A DNA stretch of 64,000 bases from Pseudomonadota bacterium (GCA_018242505.1 JAFEBU010000032.1:46682-110681); one strand, 5' to 3'. Shown: positions 35,794 through 45,839, counted from the stretch's first letter. Made by a program: numbers and translations. The notes: generated by a model not told the origin, from the sequence alone.

Positions 35794-36456
35794 ATGATCA
35801 AGGTCATGATCGCGCCCGTCACGCCGTTCCAGCAGAACTGCTCGATCGTCTGGTGTTCAGAGACCATGGAAGGTACCGCCGTCGATCCGGGCGGGGACTT
35901 CGACATGTTGAAGCAGGCGATCGCCGAACAGGGGATCAAGATCACCAAGGTGCTGCTGACCCACGGCCATGTCGATCATGCCTCCGCCGCGGGCACCATG
36001 GCCGAGCACTATGGCGTCAGGATCGAAGGTCCGCACGAGGACGACCTGTTCCTGATCGAGGGTCTGCCCGAGTCGGGTCGCAAGTACAACTTCCCCGCCT
36101 ACAAGCCGTTCGTGCCGGACCGCTGGCTGGTGAACGGCGACACGGTGAGCCTGGGCAACCTGACGCTCGACGTCGTGCACTGCCCCGGGCACACGCCGGG
36201 ACATGTCGTGTTCGTGAACAAGGAGGCCAAGATCGCCTTCGTGGGCGACGTGCTGTTCAGGGGATCGGTCGGCCGCACGGACCTGCCGCGCGGCAATCAC
36301 GATCAGCTCTTGCAGTCGATCCGCGGGCGGCTATGGCCGCTCGGCGAGGATATCGGCTTCGTACCCGGCCACGGCCAGACCTCGACCTTCGGCTGGGAGC
36401 GCAAGACCAATTCGTTCGTCGCCGATCTGTTGTTCGACGACGAACCCTCAACCTAG
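35794..36456 (+). CDS. MBL-fold metallohydrolase, glyoxalase-II/YcbL-like
   Basis: A 220-residue protein with the metal motif LTHGHVDHASAAG (HxHxDH), the later ligands CPGHTPGHVV and FVGDVLF, and the terminal VPGHGQTS histidine. The pattern MIAPVTPFQQNCSIVW fits the YcbL/glyoxalase II-like subgroup. A thioester or related hydrolase role is inferred. It is divergent from the carboxypeptidase, with a well placed GAGGAGAT site. Confidence 0.9.
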   Translation: MIKVMIAPVTPFQQNCSIVWCSETMEGTAVDPGGDFDMLKQAIAEQGIKITKVLLTHGHVDHASAAGTMAEHYGVRIEGPHEDDLFLIEGLPESGRKYNFPAYKPFVPDRWLVNGDTVSLGNLTLDVVHCPGHTPGHVVFVNKEAKIAFVGDVLFRGSVGRTDLPRGNHDQLLQSIRGRLWPLGEDIGFVPGHGQTSTFGWERKTNSFVADLLFDDEPST

Positions 36457-36458
36457 GG

Positions 36459-36839
36459 CTAAAGAGAAGCGCCAAGGAACGAGCGAACGGCGAGATGGCC
36501 GGCCGCGGGCAACGCCGCATCGCCGGCAACGTTCGGCAACACACTGTTGCGATTCCTCACATAGTCGAAGCCACTGCGCAGCATTTCCTTGGTGAAGCGG
36601 CTCGGCTTCTTGTCGAGCATCGCAACTTCTTCCGGCGACCGTTCCGCTACAGGCCGCGAGAAAGCCGCCAGTTCGAGTTCGGCAGCGGGATAAAGGCCGC
36701 AAGCCATCGCGCCAAGCGCATAGGAGAGGCATTCCTCCTCCCAGCGATCAGGTTCGCGATTCTGTCTGTCGAGAAGATCCAGTGCAGCGGTAAAGAGCTG
36801 ATGAAGCCTGTCTTGGTGTTCTGGCGTGAACCGCTGCAT
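36459..36839 (-). CDS. Conserved-looking hypothetical protein
   Basis: A 126-residue, mostly helical soluble protein (MQRFTPEHQDRLHQLFTAAL...EEECLSYALGAMACGLYP). No signal peptide or TM helix and no motif I recognise. Codon use is consistent with real coding. It is convergent with the MBL-fold gene, two bases from its stop, and precedes a 116-base gap before trpA's end that contains an AT-rich stretch. Confidence 0.6.
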   Translation of the reverse strand: MQRFTPEHQDRLHQLFTAALDLLDRQNREPDRWEEECLSYALGAMACGLYPAAELELAAFSRPVAERSPEEVAMLDKKPSRFTKEMLRSGFDYVRNRNSVLPNVAGDAALPAAGHLAVRSFLGASL

Positions 36840-36955
36840 TGCAGCACTCCCTTTGCCATCAATTCATGCCGAACATATGGGCGCGCAATTTCGGCTATAC
36901 AATGGCCGGCGCGGCGATCTCATAAAACGATCACAAAGTTCAACTCAAAGTGAGT

Positions 36956-37789
36956 CTAGACTTTGCGCACACCACGCACGCCGTCGGCGAGCGCCTTGAC
37001 GTAGGCAAGCACGCCCGGCACGAGGTCGGGCTTGGGCTTGCCCTTGTCGTCGAGTCCCGCCTTCACGCGATCGACGATCGCCGAGCCGATGGCGGCTGCG
37101 TCGGCATGACGCGCCACGGCAGCAGCCTGGTCCGGAGTCTTGATTCCGAAGCCCACGACGACGGGCAGCGCCGTGTGCCGCTTGATGCGCTCGACATGTG
37201 TGCGCACCGCCTCCTCGCTCGCCGACTTTGTCCCCGTGGTGCCGAGCACGGAGACGAAATACAGAAAGCCTGAAACATACTTCAGTACGGCCGGCAGGCG
37301 CTTCTCGTCGGTCGTCGGCGCGGCGAGAAGGACGGTCTCGATACCCGCCGCCAGCGCATGAGGCTTCAGCTCGTCGGCTTCCTCCGGCGGAAGATCGACC
37401 AGGATCAGACCGTCGACCCCTGCCGCTGCGGCGTCCTTGCAAAAGCGCTCGACCCCGCGTTGGGAAACGAGGTTGTAGTAGCCCATGAGCAGGATGGGCG
37501 TGTCGCCATCACCGGTCTCCTTGCGGAAACGCCGAACCATATCGAACGTGATATCGACCGTGATGCCCGCCTTCAGCGCACGCTGGCCAGCGTGCTGGAC
37601 CGACGGCCCGTCGGCCATCGGATCGGTGAACGGCATGCCGAGCTCGATCAGGTCGGCGCCGGCCGCCGGCAGGCCCTTGAGGATTTGGTAGCTCAGCGCC
37701 GGGTCGGGATCGCCCGCGGCGATATAGGCCACGAGGCCGGCGCGCTTGTCGGCCTTGAGCTGCGCGAAGCGCTTGGTGATGCGGCTCAT
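36956..37789 (-). CDS. trpA: Tryptophan synthase alpha subunit
   Basis: A 277-residue TIM barrel. Catalytic Glu lies in [17 protein letters not shown] and catalytic Asp in [16 protein letters not shown]; the phosphate-binding loop is [12 protein letters not shown]. It cleaves indole-3-glycerol phosphate and passes indole to TrpB. ATG 37789 overlaps the trpB stop (ATGA). The frame open upstream of this is a trpB shadow. Confidence 0.97.
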   Translation of the reverse strand: MSRITKRFAQLKADKRAGLVAYIAAGDPDPALSYQILKGLPAAGADLIELGMPFTDPMADGPSVQHAGQRALKAGITVDITFDMVRRFRKETGDGDTPILLMGYYNLVSQRGVERFCKDAAAAGVDGLILVDLPPEEADELKPHALAAGIETVLLAAPTTDEKRLPAVLKYVSGFLYFVSVLGTTGTKSASEEAVRTHVERIKRHTALPVVVGFGIKTPDQAAAVARHADAAAIGSAIVDRVKAGLDDKGKPKPDLVPGVLAYVKALADGVRGVRKV

Positions 37790-39006
37790 GATCCGATCTT
37801 CACGCCGAGTCGAGCGGCGACCTGCGGCACGTCCTTGTCGCCGCGACCGGAAAGATTCATCACGAGCAGATTGTCCTTCGGCAGAGTCGGCGCAAGCTTG
37901 GTCACGTGGGCCAAAGCATGCGAGGACTCGAGCGCGGGAATGATGCCTTCGAGCTTGCAGAGCAGCTGGAACGCCTCGAGCGCCTCGTCGTCGGTGGCCG
38001 ACACGTATTCGACGCGGCCTCGCTCCTTGAGCCAGGAATGCTCCGGCCCGATGCCGGGATAGTCGAGACCGGCCGAGATCGAATGCGCCTCGGTGATCTG
38101 GCCTTCCTTGTCCTGCAGGAGATAGGTGCGATTGCCGTGCAACACGCCCGGCCGGCCGCCGGTGAGCGATGCCGCATGCTCGCCGGTCTCGATACCCTTG
38201 CCCGCGGCCTCGACGCCGACGATGCGGACACCGGCATCGTCGAGGAAAGGATGGAACAGGCCCATCGCGTTCGAGCCGCCGCCGATGCAGGCGACCAGAG
38301 TGTCGGGCAAGCGGCCTTCGGCCTCCATCATCTGCTTGCGCACCTCGTTGCCGATCACGCACTGGAAGTCGCGCACCATTGCGGGATAAGGATGCGGCCC
38401 GGCCACGGTGCCGATGCAATAGAACGTGTTCTCGCAGGTCGCGACCCAGTCGCGCAGCGCCTCGTTCATCGCATCCTTCAGCGTCGCCGCGCCGGCCGTC
38501 ACCGGCCGCACCTCGGCTCCCAGCATCTTCATGCGGAAGACGTTCGGCGACTGGCGGTCGACGTCGACCGACCCCATGAACACGACGCAGGGAATGTCGA
38601 ACAGTGCGCACGCCGTCGCCGTGGCGACGCCGTGCTGGCCCGCGCCCGTCTCGGCGATGACGCGCGTCTTGCCCATGCGCTTGGCGAGCAGCACCTGGCC
38701 CAGCACGTTGTTGATCTTGTGGCTGCCGGTGTGGTTCAGCTCATCGCGCTTCAGATAGACCTTGGCGCCGCCCAGACGCCTGGTCAGGCGCTCGGCGAAA
38801 TAGAGCGGACTCGGACGTCCCGCATAATGGCTCAGGAGATAGCTGAGCTCGCCCTGGAATTGCGGATCCGTCTTGGCCTCGTTGTAGGCCTTCTCCAGGT
38901 CGAGGATCAGCGGCATCAACGTCTCGGCGACGAAGCGGCCGCCGAAGACGCCGAAATGCCCGCGCTCGTCGGGGCCTGTGCGGAAACTGTTGGGTGTCGG
39001 TGCCAT
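37786..39006 (-). CDS. trpB: Tryptophan synthase beta subunit
   Basis: A 406-residue PLP enzyme with the PLP Lys in [15 protein letters not shown], indole-tunnel region [15 protein letters not shown], phosphate-binding [13 protein letters not shown] and the monovalent-cation region [12 protein letters not shown]. It condenses indole with serine. It is preceded by a RidA-like gene and trpF on the same strand. Confidence 0.98.
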   Translation of the reverse strand: MAPTPNSFRTGPDERGHFGVFGGRFVAETLMPLILDLEKAYNEAKTDPQFQGELSYLLSHYAGRPSPLYFAERLTRRLGGAKVYLKRDELNHTGSHKINNVLGQVLLAKRMGKTRVIAETGAGQHGVATATACALFDIPCVVFMGSVDVDRQSPNVFRMKMLGAEVRPVTAGAATLKDAMNEALRDWVATCENTFYCIGTVAGPHPYPAMVRDFQCVIGNEVRKQMMEAEGRLPDTLVACIGGGSNAMGLFHPFLDDAGVRIVGVEAAGKGIETGEHAASLTGGRPGVLHGNRTYLLQDKEGQITEAHSISAGLDYPGIGPEHSWLKERGRVEYVSATDDEALEAFQLLCKLEGIIPALESSHALAHVTKLAPTLPKDNLLVMNLSGRGDKDVPQVAARLGVKIGS

Positions 39007-39063
39007 TGCGATTCCTGTCGGGACGCGGACTTAGCAGTCCCGACGGTGGTTGGTCAAAGAGGC

Positions 39064-39609
39064 CTACCTGCGCTTGCTCTTGGCCGATTTCCGTTTGGCC
39101 TTCTGAGCAGACTTGCGCGAGGCGGCCACAGCACTGCCCCGTACCGGCGCGCTATTGACCTCGACGATCACCTCGATCTCGACCGGAATGCCACGCGGCA
39201 GCGAGCCCAGGCCGACCGCCGAGCGCGCATGGCGGCCACGGTCGCCGAACACCTCGACGAAGAGATCGGAGCAGCCATTGATGACCTCCGGCTGATGGCC
39301 GAATTCCGGGACAGCATTCACCATGCCCAGAACCTTCACGATGCGCTTCACGCGATCGAGGTCACCGAGTTCCGCCTTCATCACGGCGATCAGGTTGAGG
39401 CCGGTCTCGCGCGCATGCTGGTAGGCCTGCTCGACCGTGAGGTCGCGTCCCACCTTGCCGGTGGGCAGCGGCTCGCCGGCCCGCCCCGGACCCTTGCCGG
39501 CGAGATAGAGCAAATTGCCGGTGCGTACCGCATTGACGTAATTGGCCAGTGGCGAGGTCGCTGGTGCAAGCTCGATGCCCAGCTCCTTCAGACGCCGTTC
39601 CGTCTTCAT
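39064..39609 (-). CDS. RidA/YjgF-family protein with basic C-terminal tail
   Basis: 181 residues: a RidA-type domain (NLLYLAGKGPG; DLDRVKRIVKVLGMVNAVPEF; the signature LPRGIPVEIEVIVEV with the conserved ARSAVG Arg) followed by about 28 residues of Lys/Arg/Ser/Ala, absent from the standard 130-150-residue family. RidA members hydrolyse reactive enamines such as 2-aminoacrylate. TrpB-type PLP chemistry can release 2-aminoacrylate from serine, so its place between trpF and trpB makes a damage-control role plausible (inference). The tail could bind nucleic acid or be disordered. Confidence 0.88.
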   Translation of the reverse strand: MKTERRLKELGIELAPATSPLANYVNAVRTGNLLYLAGKGPGRAGEPLPTGKVGRDLTVEQAYQHARETGLNLIAVMKAELGDLDRVKRIVKVLGMVNAVPEFGHQPEVINGCSDLFVEVFGDRGRHARSAVGLGSLPRGIPVEIEVIVEVNSAPVRGSAVAASRKSAQKAKRKSAKSKRR

Positions 39610-39621
39610 CGCGGTCTCCCC

Positions 39622-40257
39622 CTAAAGCGATGCCGTCCGCGCCAGGAATGCGCGGATCAGCTCGACCGATTTCACACCCCGGCTCGATTCGACGCCAGAG
39701 GAAACGTCGACGGCGAACGCGCCTGTGACGCGGACGGCCTCGGCGACGTTGTCGGGCGTGAGGCCACCGGCCAGGAGCCAGGGCACGGGCACGCGCCGGC
39801 CAGACAGGATCGTCCAGTCAAACGTCTTGGCGTTTCCGCCGGGCAATGTGCCTCCGGCAGCCTCGAACATCAGTCGGTCCACCACTCCGGCATAGGCCGC
39901 GATGCCATGCTCGACGTCGGCAGCGGAAGCGACCTTGATCACCTTCATCACCGGCTTCGCGGTGCGCGCCTTGATGGCCACGGCGCGCTCGGGCGTCTCG
40001 GCGCCGTGGAGTTGCAGCAGATCGAGGACGCCGGTCGCCAGCTTCTCGTCCAGCAAAGCATCGTCCGGATCGACGAACAGGCCGACGCGGACGACGCCCT
40101 TGGGTACACGGGCGCCCAGCGCGCGCATCGTCTCGGTCGAGATGTGACGCGGCGAGGGCGGATAGGTCACGAATCCCACCCAGCGGGCGCCGAAGGCAAC
40201 CGCCGCGTCAACCGCATCGGGTGTCGAGAGCCCGCAGATCTTGGCCTCGACCGCCAT
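39622..40257 (-). CDS. trpF: Phosphoribosylanthranilate isomerase
   Basis: A 211-residue TIM barrel with the catalytic Cys near the N-terminus (KICGLSTPDAVDAA), VGLFVDPDD, LLQLHGAETPE, and the late DVSSGVESSRGVKS phosphate-binding block. It starts 4 bases after the pyrF stop. It catalyses the third dedicated step of tryptophan synthesis. Confidence 0.96.
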   Translation of the reverse strand: MAVEAKICGLSTPDAVDAAVAFGARWVGFVTYPPSPRHISTETMRALGARVPKGVVRVGLFVDPDDALLDEKLATGVLDLLQLHGAETPERAVAIKARTAKPVMKVIKVASAADVEHGIAAYAGVVDRLMFEAAGGTLPGGNAKTFDWTILSGRRVPVPWLLAGGLTPDNVAEAVRVTGAFAVDVSSGVESSRGVKSVELIRAFLARTASL

Positions 40258-40261
40258 GGGC

Positions 40262-41008
40262 TCAGAGCGCCCCGAGATCGCGCGCGATCGTCTCGGCGGC
40301 CAGCGCCGGATCGGCCGCTTCGGTGATCGGCCGGCCGATCACCAGATGATTGGCGCCGAGCGTGACCGCTTCCTTGGGCGTCATGACCCGCTTCTGGTCG
40401 GCGCTCGCCGCGCCGGACGGGCGGATGCCCGGCACCATCAGGATGAAATCCTTGCCGCATTCCTGGCGCAGGGCCGCGATCTCGAGCGGCGAGCAGATCA
40501 CCCCATCGAGGCCGCTCTCGCGCGCAAGCGACGCCAGGCGCAGCACCTGCCGGTCGGGATCGGCGGAAACGCCGGTTGCCACGAGGTCGGACTTGTCGAG
40601 CGACGTCAGCACCGTCACCCCGAGCAACCTCGGGCGCGCCACGCCGAGCCGCTTCGCCTCGGCTGCGGCGGTCTCGGCCGCGGCCTTCATCATTGCCGGG
40701 CCGCCCGCCGTGTGGATGGTAATGAAGGTGGGCTCCAGTTCGACGACGGCGCGGATGCCGCCAGCCACGGTATTGGGAATGTCGTGCAGCTTGAGGTCGA
40801 GGAAGAAACCGATACCGGTGGCCCGCACCGGCGCCGGAAAGGCGTAGCGCACGCCCGGCGCACCGTGGGCGAGGAAGAATTCCAGGCCGAGCTTGACCCC
40901 TCCAACGACGGGAATCACGCTGCCGGCCACTGACCGGATCAGGCGGGCTGCCAACGGGAGATCGACGGTATCTATGGCGCAATAGACAGGGTTGGAGCGG
41001 CTCTGCAT
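40262..41008 (-). CDS. pyrF: Orotidine 5'-phosphate decarboxylase
   Basis: A 248-residue enzyme with the catalytic DxKxxD array in FFLDLKLHDIPNTV and the phosphate loop VPGIRPSG. It decarboxylates OMP to UMP. ATG 41008 starts MQSRSNPVYCAIDTVDL, where homologues begin. It leads a pyrF-trpF-ridA-trpB-trpA minus-strand series. Upstream sits a gene relic, so its promoter is probably in the 42-base gap or in the relic. Confidence 0.96.
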   Translation of the reverse strand: MQSRSNPVYCAIDTVDLPLAARLIRSVAGSVIPVVGGVKLGLEFFLAHGAPGVRYAFPAPVRATGIGFFLDLKLHDIPNTVAGGIRAVVELEPTFITIHTAGGPAMMKAAAETAAAEAKRLGVARPRLLGVTVLTSLDKSDLVATGVSADPDRQVLRLASLARESGLDGVICSPLEIAALRQECGKDFILMVPGIRPSGAASADQKRVMTPKEAVTLGANHLVIGRPITEAADPALAAETIARDLGAL

Positions 41009-41050
41009 GACGGCGCGCAACCTAATGGCGCGCCCGCGGGCGGGCAAGCG

Positions 41051-41608
41051 TCAGTGGATCGCGGCGTACATGATCTTTTCTTCAGTCGCCTCATGGGCGG
41101 AGAATTTCTCGACGATCTTGCCCTGGCGGCAAGCCAGGATGCGATCGGAACGCGCCATGATCTCCGGCAGATAGGAGGAGATCATGGCGACCGCATTGCC
41201 CTCGTCGGCCAGCCGGTCGATGAGCTGGTGGATTTCGGCGATGGCTCCCACGTCGACACCGCGCGTCGGCTCGTCGAAGATGATGAGCTTCGGTCCCTGC
41301 ACCAGCGGCTTGGCGATCACGATCTTCTGCTGGTTGCCGCCGGACAACTCGACCACCTTCACGCCCTGGCCTATGGCGCGGACATTCAGCGCCTCGACCC
41401 ATTTCTTGCCGACCGCCTCGGCTTCCTTGTTCAGGACCAGCGATCGCTTCCCGCCGAGCTTGGCCAGCAGGCCCATATAGACGTTCTTCGCGATCGACAT
41501 GGTCTCGAAGAAGCCTTCGACCTTGCGATCCTCGGTGATGCAGGCGATGCCGTCGCGGACGGCAGGTGCCGGCGTCAGGTAGCGGACCGGCCGGCCCTCG
41601 CAGAAGTC
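41051..41608 (-). pseudogene. 5'-truncated sugar ABC transporter ATPase (RbsA/XylG type), C-terminal part only
   Basis: About 185 residues of the second ATPase half of a fused sugar-importer ATPase: AVRDGIACITEDRKVEGFFE, the signature ELSGGNQQKIVIAKPLVQGP, Walker B LIIFDEPTRGVDVGA, and the H-loop-equivalent SSYLPEIMARSD. The frame is closed by TAA at 41611-41609 just upstream, and the first nucleotide-binding domain plus the Walker A of the second are missing. No permease or sugar-binding protein remains nearby. ATG 41500 could in principle start a 149-residue stub, but it lacks Walker A and cannot be a working ATPase. Confidence 0.85.
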
Positions 41609-41647
41609 TTACGCGCGAGTCAATCGCCCGACGCGGCGGCGCGACGA

Positions 41648-43132
41648 CTAACTGCTGCGTACCCGCCTGACAGCCTCTTGCCAGCCGAGGTAGCGGCGAT
41701 CGCGCGAGGGCGAATCTTCTGAGGGTGAGAAGGCACGATCGAGAACCCACGTCGCAGAGAGTGACTCGAGCGAAGGCCAAAGGCCCGCCTGCAGGCCAGC
41801 CAGGAAGGCGGCACCCAGCGCCGTGGTCTCGATCACCTTGGGGCGTTCAACGGGAATGCCGACCGTGTCGGCGAGCCGCTGCATCAACGGGTCGTTCACC
41901 ACCATGCCGCCATCGACCCGGATCTCGTCGATCTGGGCGCCGTCGCCGCGCATCGCCTCGACGAGATCGCGTGTCTGGTAGCAAACCGAATCGAGGGTCG
42001 CGGCGGCGATCTCGGCCGGGCCGGTATCGCGCGTGAGGCCGAGCAATCCGCCGCGCGCATCGGCATCCCAGTAGGGCGCCCCAAGGCCCACGAAGGCCGG
42101 CACCATGTAGACGCCATGGCCGTCCCGGGCATCGCGGGCCATCGCCTCGACCTCGCTCGAATGCTTGATCAGCTTGAGGCCGTCGCGCAGCCACTGCACG
42201 GCGGCGCCCGCCACGAAGATGCTGCCCTCGAGCGCATAGGTGCGTCGGCCATTCAGTTGATAGGCGATGGTGGTGAGCAGCCGATGGTTGGAGTGGACGG
42301 CGATACTGCCGGTGTTCAACACCGCAAAGCAGCCGGTGCCGTAGGTGGCCTTGACCATGCCGGGCTTGGTGCAGGCCTGCCCCACGGTCGCGGCCTGCTG
42401 GTCGCCCGCCATGCCGAGCACCGGCACCGGCGCGCCCAGGAAATCGGGCGTTGTCACGCCGAGCTCGCCGGCACAATCCACGACCTGCGGCAGCATGGCG
42501 ATGGGCACGCCCAAAAGCTTCGCCAGATCGGGGTCCCACACCCCTTTGCGGATGTCGAGCAGCAGCGTGCGGCTGGCATTGGTGGCGTCGCTCGCATGCA
42601 CCTTGCCGCCGGTGAGGCGCCAGAGCAGGAAGCTCTCGATGGTGCCCGTCGCCAGGGCACCGTTCTCGGCCGCGGCGCGGGCGCCGGCGACGTTCTTCAG
42701 GATCCAGGCGATCTTGGTGCCGCAGAAATAGGGATCGAGCAGCAGGCCGGTGCGGTCGGAGACCATCGGCTCATGGCCCGCCTTCCGCAATTCCTCGCAC
42801 AGGTCGGCCGTGCGCCGATCCTGCCAGACGATGGCATTGTGCACCGGCTTGCCGGTAATGCGATCCCAGACGACCGTGGTCTCGCGCTGGTTGGTGATGC
42901 CGATACCGGCCAGCGCCTTCGGGTCGAGCTTCGCCTTCTCGACCGCTCCCCGGCAGACCTCGACGGTCGCCCGCCAGATCTCCTCGGGATCGTGCTCGAC
43001 CCACCCTGGCCTGGGAAAGACCTGCGGCAGCTCCTTCTGGGCCGAAGCCACCGGCCGGCCCGACGCATCGAACACGATGGCACGGGTGCTGGTGGTGCCC
43101 TGGTCGACGGCAAGAATATGCTTGGCAGCCAT
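41648..43132 (-). CDS. glpK: Glycerol kinase
   Basis: A 494-residue FGGY kinase: [20 protein letters not shown] at the N-terminus, [13 protein letters not shown], the substrate region [25 protein letters not shown] and [16 protein letters not shown]. It phosphorylates glycerol to sn-glycerol-3-phosphate. There is no glycerol facilitator or glpD beside it; the ugp importer for glycerol-3-phosphate and glycerophosphodiesters is about 14 kb away. It starts 9 bases after the polyprenyl synthase stop. Confidence 0.97.
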   Translation of the reverse strand: MAAKHILAVDQGTTSTRAIVFDASGRPVASAQKELPQVFPRPGWVEHDPEEIWRATVEVCRGAVEKAKLDPKALAGIGITNQRETTVVWDRITGKPVHNAIVWQDRRTADLCEELRKAGHEPMVSDRTGLLLDPYFCGTKIAWILKNVAGARAAAENGALATGTIESFLLWRLTGGKVHASDATNASRTLLLDIRKGVWDPDLAKLLGVPIAMLPQVVDCAGELGVTTPDFLGAPVPVLGMAGDQQAATVGQACTKPGMVKATYGTGCFAVLNTGSIAVHSNHRLLTTIAYQLNGRRTYALEGSIFVAGAAVQWLRDGLKLIKHSSEVEAMARDARDGHGVYMVPAFVGLGAPYWDADARGGLLGLTRDTGPAEIAAATLDSVCYQTRDLVEAMRGDGAQIDEIRVDGGMVVNDPLMQRLADTVGIPVERPKVIETTALGAAFLAGLQAGLWPSLESLSATWVLDRAFSPSEDSPSRDRRYLGWQEAVRRVRSS

Positions 43133-43141
43133 GGGCCGCGA

Positions 43142-44164
43142 TCAGTGCGCCCGGTCGATGGCGAAGTCGACAGCCTCCAGCAACGCATCCTTGAGCGGCG
43201 AATCGGCGAACAGGCCGAGTGCGTCGCGCGCCATGGCGCCATAGTGGCGCGCACGCTCCAGCGTATCGGTGAGCGCATTGTGGCGTTCGATCAGGCTCTG
43301 GGCGCGCTCCAGATCTTCCGGCTGCTGGTCGAGCTTCTCGATCGTGCGTTTCCAGAACTCGCGATCGACCCGGCCACCGCGCAGGAAGGCCAGGATCACC
43401 GGCAAGGTGATCTTGCCTTCGCGGAAATCGTCGCCCACCGATTTGCCGAGCTTGGCTTCGCGGCCGGCATAATCCAGCGCATCGTCGACGAGTTGGAAGG
43501 CGATGCCGAGATTCATGCCGAAGCTTTCCAGCGCCACGCGCTCCGGTCCGTTGCGACCGGCGACCATCGCGCCAACCTCGGCGGCGGCGGCGAATAGTTT
43601 GGCGGTCTTGGCCTTGATCACCTCGAGATAGGTCGCTTCGGGCGTACTGCTGTCGCGCTGCGTGACCAGCTGCAGCACCTCGCCCTCGGCGATGGTCGAG
43701 GAGGCGCGCGACAGCACGCCCAGGATGTCGAGCGAGCCGACATCGACCATCAGCTCGAAAGCGCGCGTGAACAGGAAGTCGCCGACCAGCACCGAGGCCT
43801 TGTCGCCCCAGACCGAATTCGCTGTCGGCTTGCCGCGCCGCAGCACGCTGACATCGACGACATCGTCGTGCAGCAGGGTCGCGGAATGGATGAACTCGAC
43901 ACAGGTCGCGAGCTTCACATGGCGGTCGTCGTCCGGCGAGCGGTAGTCGCAGAGCCGCGCTGCTGCGACCGTGAGCAACGGGCGCATGCGCTTGCCGCCC
44001 GCACCGACCAGATGGTTGGCGAGCTCGGGAATGAGGGCGACGGGCGAGCGCATGCGCGCAAGGATCTCGCGATCCACGCGCGTCATATCCTCCGCGCACA
44101 AGTGGAGCAAAGGCTCCAGGCTGGGCGCCTTGCGCTTGCCTTCGAGGGAGACGACGGTTGCCAT
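43142..44164 (-). CDS. Long-chain polyprenyl diphosphate synthase (IspB-like)
   Basis: A 340-residue trans-prenyltransferase with the first Asp-rich motif in ATLLHDDVVDVSVLRRGKPT, the second in FQLVDDALDYAG, and GGKRMRPLL. Small residues before the first motif fit long-chain products, probably the ubiquinone side chain (octa- to decaprenyl; length not readable). ATG 44164 is preferred; the extra upstream codons are unsupported. It is divergent from the methylase gene. Confidence 0.94.
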   Translation of the reverse strand: MATVVSLEGKRKAPSLEPLLHLCAEDMTRVDREILARMRSPVALIPELANHLVGAGGKRMRPLLTVAAARLCDYRSPDDDRHVKLATCVEFIHSATLLHDDVVDVSVLRRGKPTANSVWGDKASVLVGDFLFTRAFELMVDVGSLDILGVLSRASSTIAEGEVLQLVTQRDSSTPEATYLEVIKAKTAKLFAAAAEVGAMVAGRNGPERVALESFGMNLGIAFQLVDDALDYAGREAKLGKSVGDDFREGKITLPVILAFLRGGRVDREFWKRTIEKLDQQPEDLERAQSLIERHNALTDTLERARHYGAMARDALGLFADSPLKDALLEAVDFAIDRAH

Positions 44165-44235
44165 GGTTCGAAAATAATCCTGCGCGGAATGCCGATGTTG
44201 CGACACGATGTCGTGAGGGAGGATGCAATCACGGC

Positions 44236-44961
44236 ATGCAAACGTCTACCACAGAAGATGCGTTGCTGGATGGTCGCGTCCGCCTGCGCCAGCCCCGCCG
44301 CGGCTATCGCGTTGCCGTGGATGCCGTGCTTCTGGCAGCGGCCACATCGCCCCCGCCGGGTGGACGGGTACTGGATCTCGGGGCGGGTGTCGGCGCGGTC
44401 GGGCTTTGCCTGGCGGCGCGGATGCGAGACTGTCGCGTGGTTGGTGTGGAATTGCAGCCCGCCCTTGCCGATCTTGCCGCGCATAATGCCAACGCCAATG
44501 GCATGGCCGACCGCGTCGAGGTCGTCGTCCACGATATCGCACGGCCCCTGCCCGGGATGTTGGGAAAGTTCGACTGTGTCGCGACCAATCCGCCCTACCT
44601 GGCGGCCGCGGTGGCCGACCCATCGCCTGACCCCGGCAAAGCGCTGGCAACAGTCGAATCGAGCGCCGATCTCGCACGCTGGCTGCGCGTGGCGACCGGC
44701 GCACTCGAGCCCGCCGGCACCTTGACCATCATCCATCGCAGCGACCGCCTCGACGAGATCGTCTCCCACTTGGTGGACCTCGGCTGGGGGGACGTTACCG
44801 TGAAGCAACTGCCCCCCGCAGCACGGATGTTGGTTCGCGCCCGCCGCAGCAAACACCTGCGGCGACGCGACTCTCCACCCCTTGTCCTGCACAGGCCGGA
44901 GGGCGGCTACACCGAAGCAGCCGAGGCCGTCCTGCGCCATGCCGCGCCCATCGTCTTCTAG
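44236..44961 (+). CDS. tRNA1(Val) (adenine37-N6)-methyltransferase-like protein (TrmN6/YfiC family)
   Basis: A 241-residue class I SAM methyltransferase with motif I VLDLGAGVGAVGLCLAAR, acidic GVELQP, and the N6-adenine motif NPPY in CVATNPPYLAA. The N-terminal RGYRVAVDAVLLAAA block is the TrmN6 signature. RNA specificity is a family inference. ATG 44236 is chosen after a GAGGGAGG purine stretch about 18 bases away and by homologous N-termini. Confidence 0.85.
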   Translation: MQTSTTEDALLDGRVRLRQPRRGYRVAVDAVLLAAATSPPPGGRVLDLGAGVGAVGLCLAARMRDCRVVGVELQPALADLAAHNANANGMADRVEVVVHDIARPLPGMLGKFDCVATNPPYLAAAVADPSPDPGKALATVESSADLARWLRVATGALEPAGTLTIIHRSDRLDEIVSHLVDLGWGDVTVKQLPPAARMLVRARRSKHLRRRDSPPLVLHRPEGGYTEAAEAVLRHAAPIVF

Positions 44962-45002
44962 GATGCTTGCCTTCCAGAGGCCGCGCCGCGACAGTGCCCG
45001 GC

Positions 45003-45830
45003 ATGCTGGATTGGATCAGGACTCGCTTTCGGCGCGGGCCGGCCGTGCCGGTCGTCCGCCTCGCCGGCGTCATTACGGCAAGCACCTTGTTGGGACCCCG
45101 TGGCCTGGCGATCGAGACCGTTGCGCCGCTGCTCGCCCGCGCCTTCGGCATGCGCGGCGCCAAGGCGGTGGCCCTCGCCATCAACTCGCCAGGCGGTTCG
45201 CCCGTGCAATCGGCGTTGATCGCCCAGCGCATCCGGCTGCTCGCCAAGGAAAAGAACCTGCCGGTGATCGCCTTTGTCGAGGACGTGGCGGCCTCGGGTG
45301 GCTATTGGCTCGCTTGCGCCGCCGACGAGATCATCGTCGATCCGGCGTCGATCGTGGGTTCGGTCGGCGTGATCTCGGCGGGCTTCGGCTTCACGGACCT
45401 GATCGCACGGCTCGGCATCGAGCGACGCGTGCATACGTCGGGTGAACGCAAATCGATGCTCGATCCGTTCCGCGAGGAAAATCCCGGGGATGTCGAGCGG
45501 CTGAAGCGGCTGCAGGCCGAGATCCATGAGGGTTTCAAGGATTGGGTGCGCGAACGCCGCGGCAGCCGGCTGAAGGGCGACGAGGCGATGCTGTTTTCGG
45601 GCGAGTTCTGGACCGGCAGGCGTGGCCTGGAGCTTGGCCTCGCAGACGGTTTCGGGGAACTGCGCGCGGTGCTGCAGGAACGCTACGGCGCCAAGGTCCA
45701 TCTGCCCGTGATCGCGCCGCGCCGGCGCCTGCTGTCCCGCTTTGGGCTGGGCGGCAGCCTCGGGGACATCGGCACCTCGACCCTGGCGGCGCTCGAGGAA
45801 CGATCCTACTGGCAACGTTTCGGACTATAG
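45003..45830 (+). CDS. S49-family peptidase (SppA/SohB-like)
   Basis: A 275-residue Clp-fold serine protease with oxyanion strand ALAINSPGGSPVQSA, nucleophile Ser in VAASGGYWLACAADEI, SIVGSVGVISAGFGF, and the catalytic Lys in SGERKSMLDPF. These match the Ser-Lys dyad of SppA-type signal-peptide peptidases in a single-domain form. It begins MLDWIRTRFRRG with no clear TM helix, so membrane association is uncertain. An earlier TTG (44967) is in frame. It lies 41 bases downstream of the methylase and is probably co-transcribed. Confidence 0.9.
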   Translation: MLDWIRTRFRRGPAVPVVRLAGVITASTLLGPRGLAIETVAPLLARAFGMRGAKAVALAINSPGGSPVQSALIAQRIRLLAKEKNLPVIAFVEDVAASGGYWLACAADEIIVDPASIVGSVGVISAGFGFTDLIARLGIERRVHTSGERKSMLDPFREENPGDVERLKRLQAEIHEGFKDWVRERRGSRLKGDEAMLFSGEFWTGRRGLELGLADGFGELRAVLQERYGAKVHLPVIAPRRRLLSRFGLGGSLGDIGTSTLAALEERSYWQRFGL

Positions 45831-45839
45831 GACCTCACC

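Noticed and set aside
37906..40326. 806-codon plus-strand open frame opposite trpB, ridA and trpF
   Set aside because: It spans three well supported minus-strand genes and has no motif of its own.
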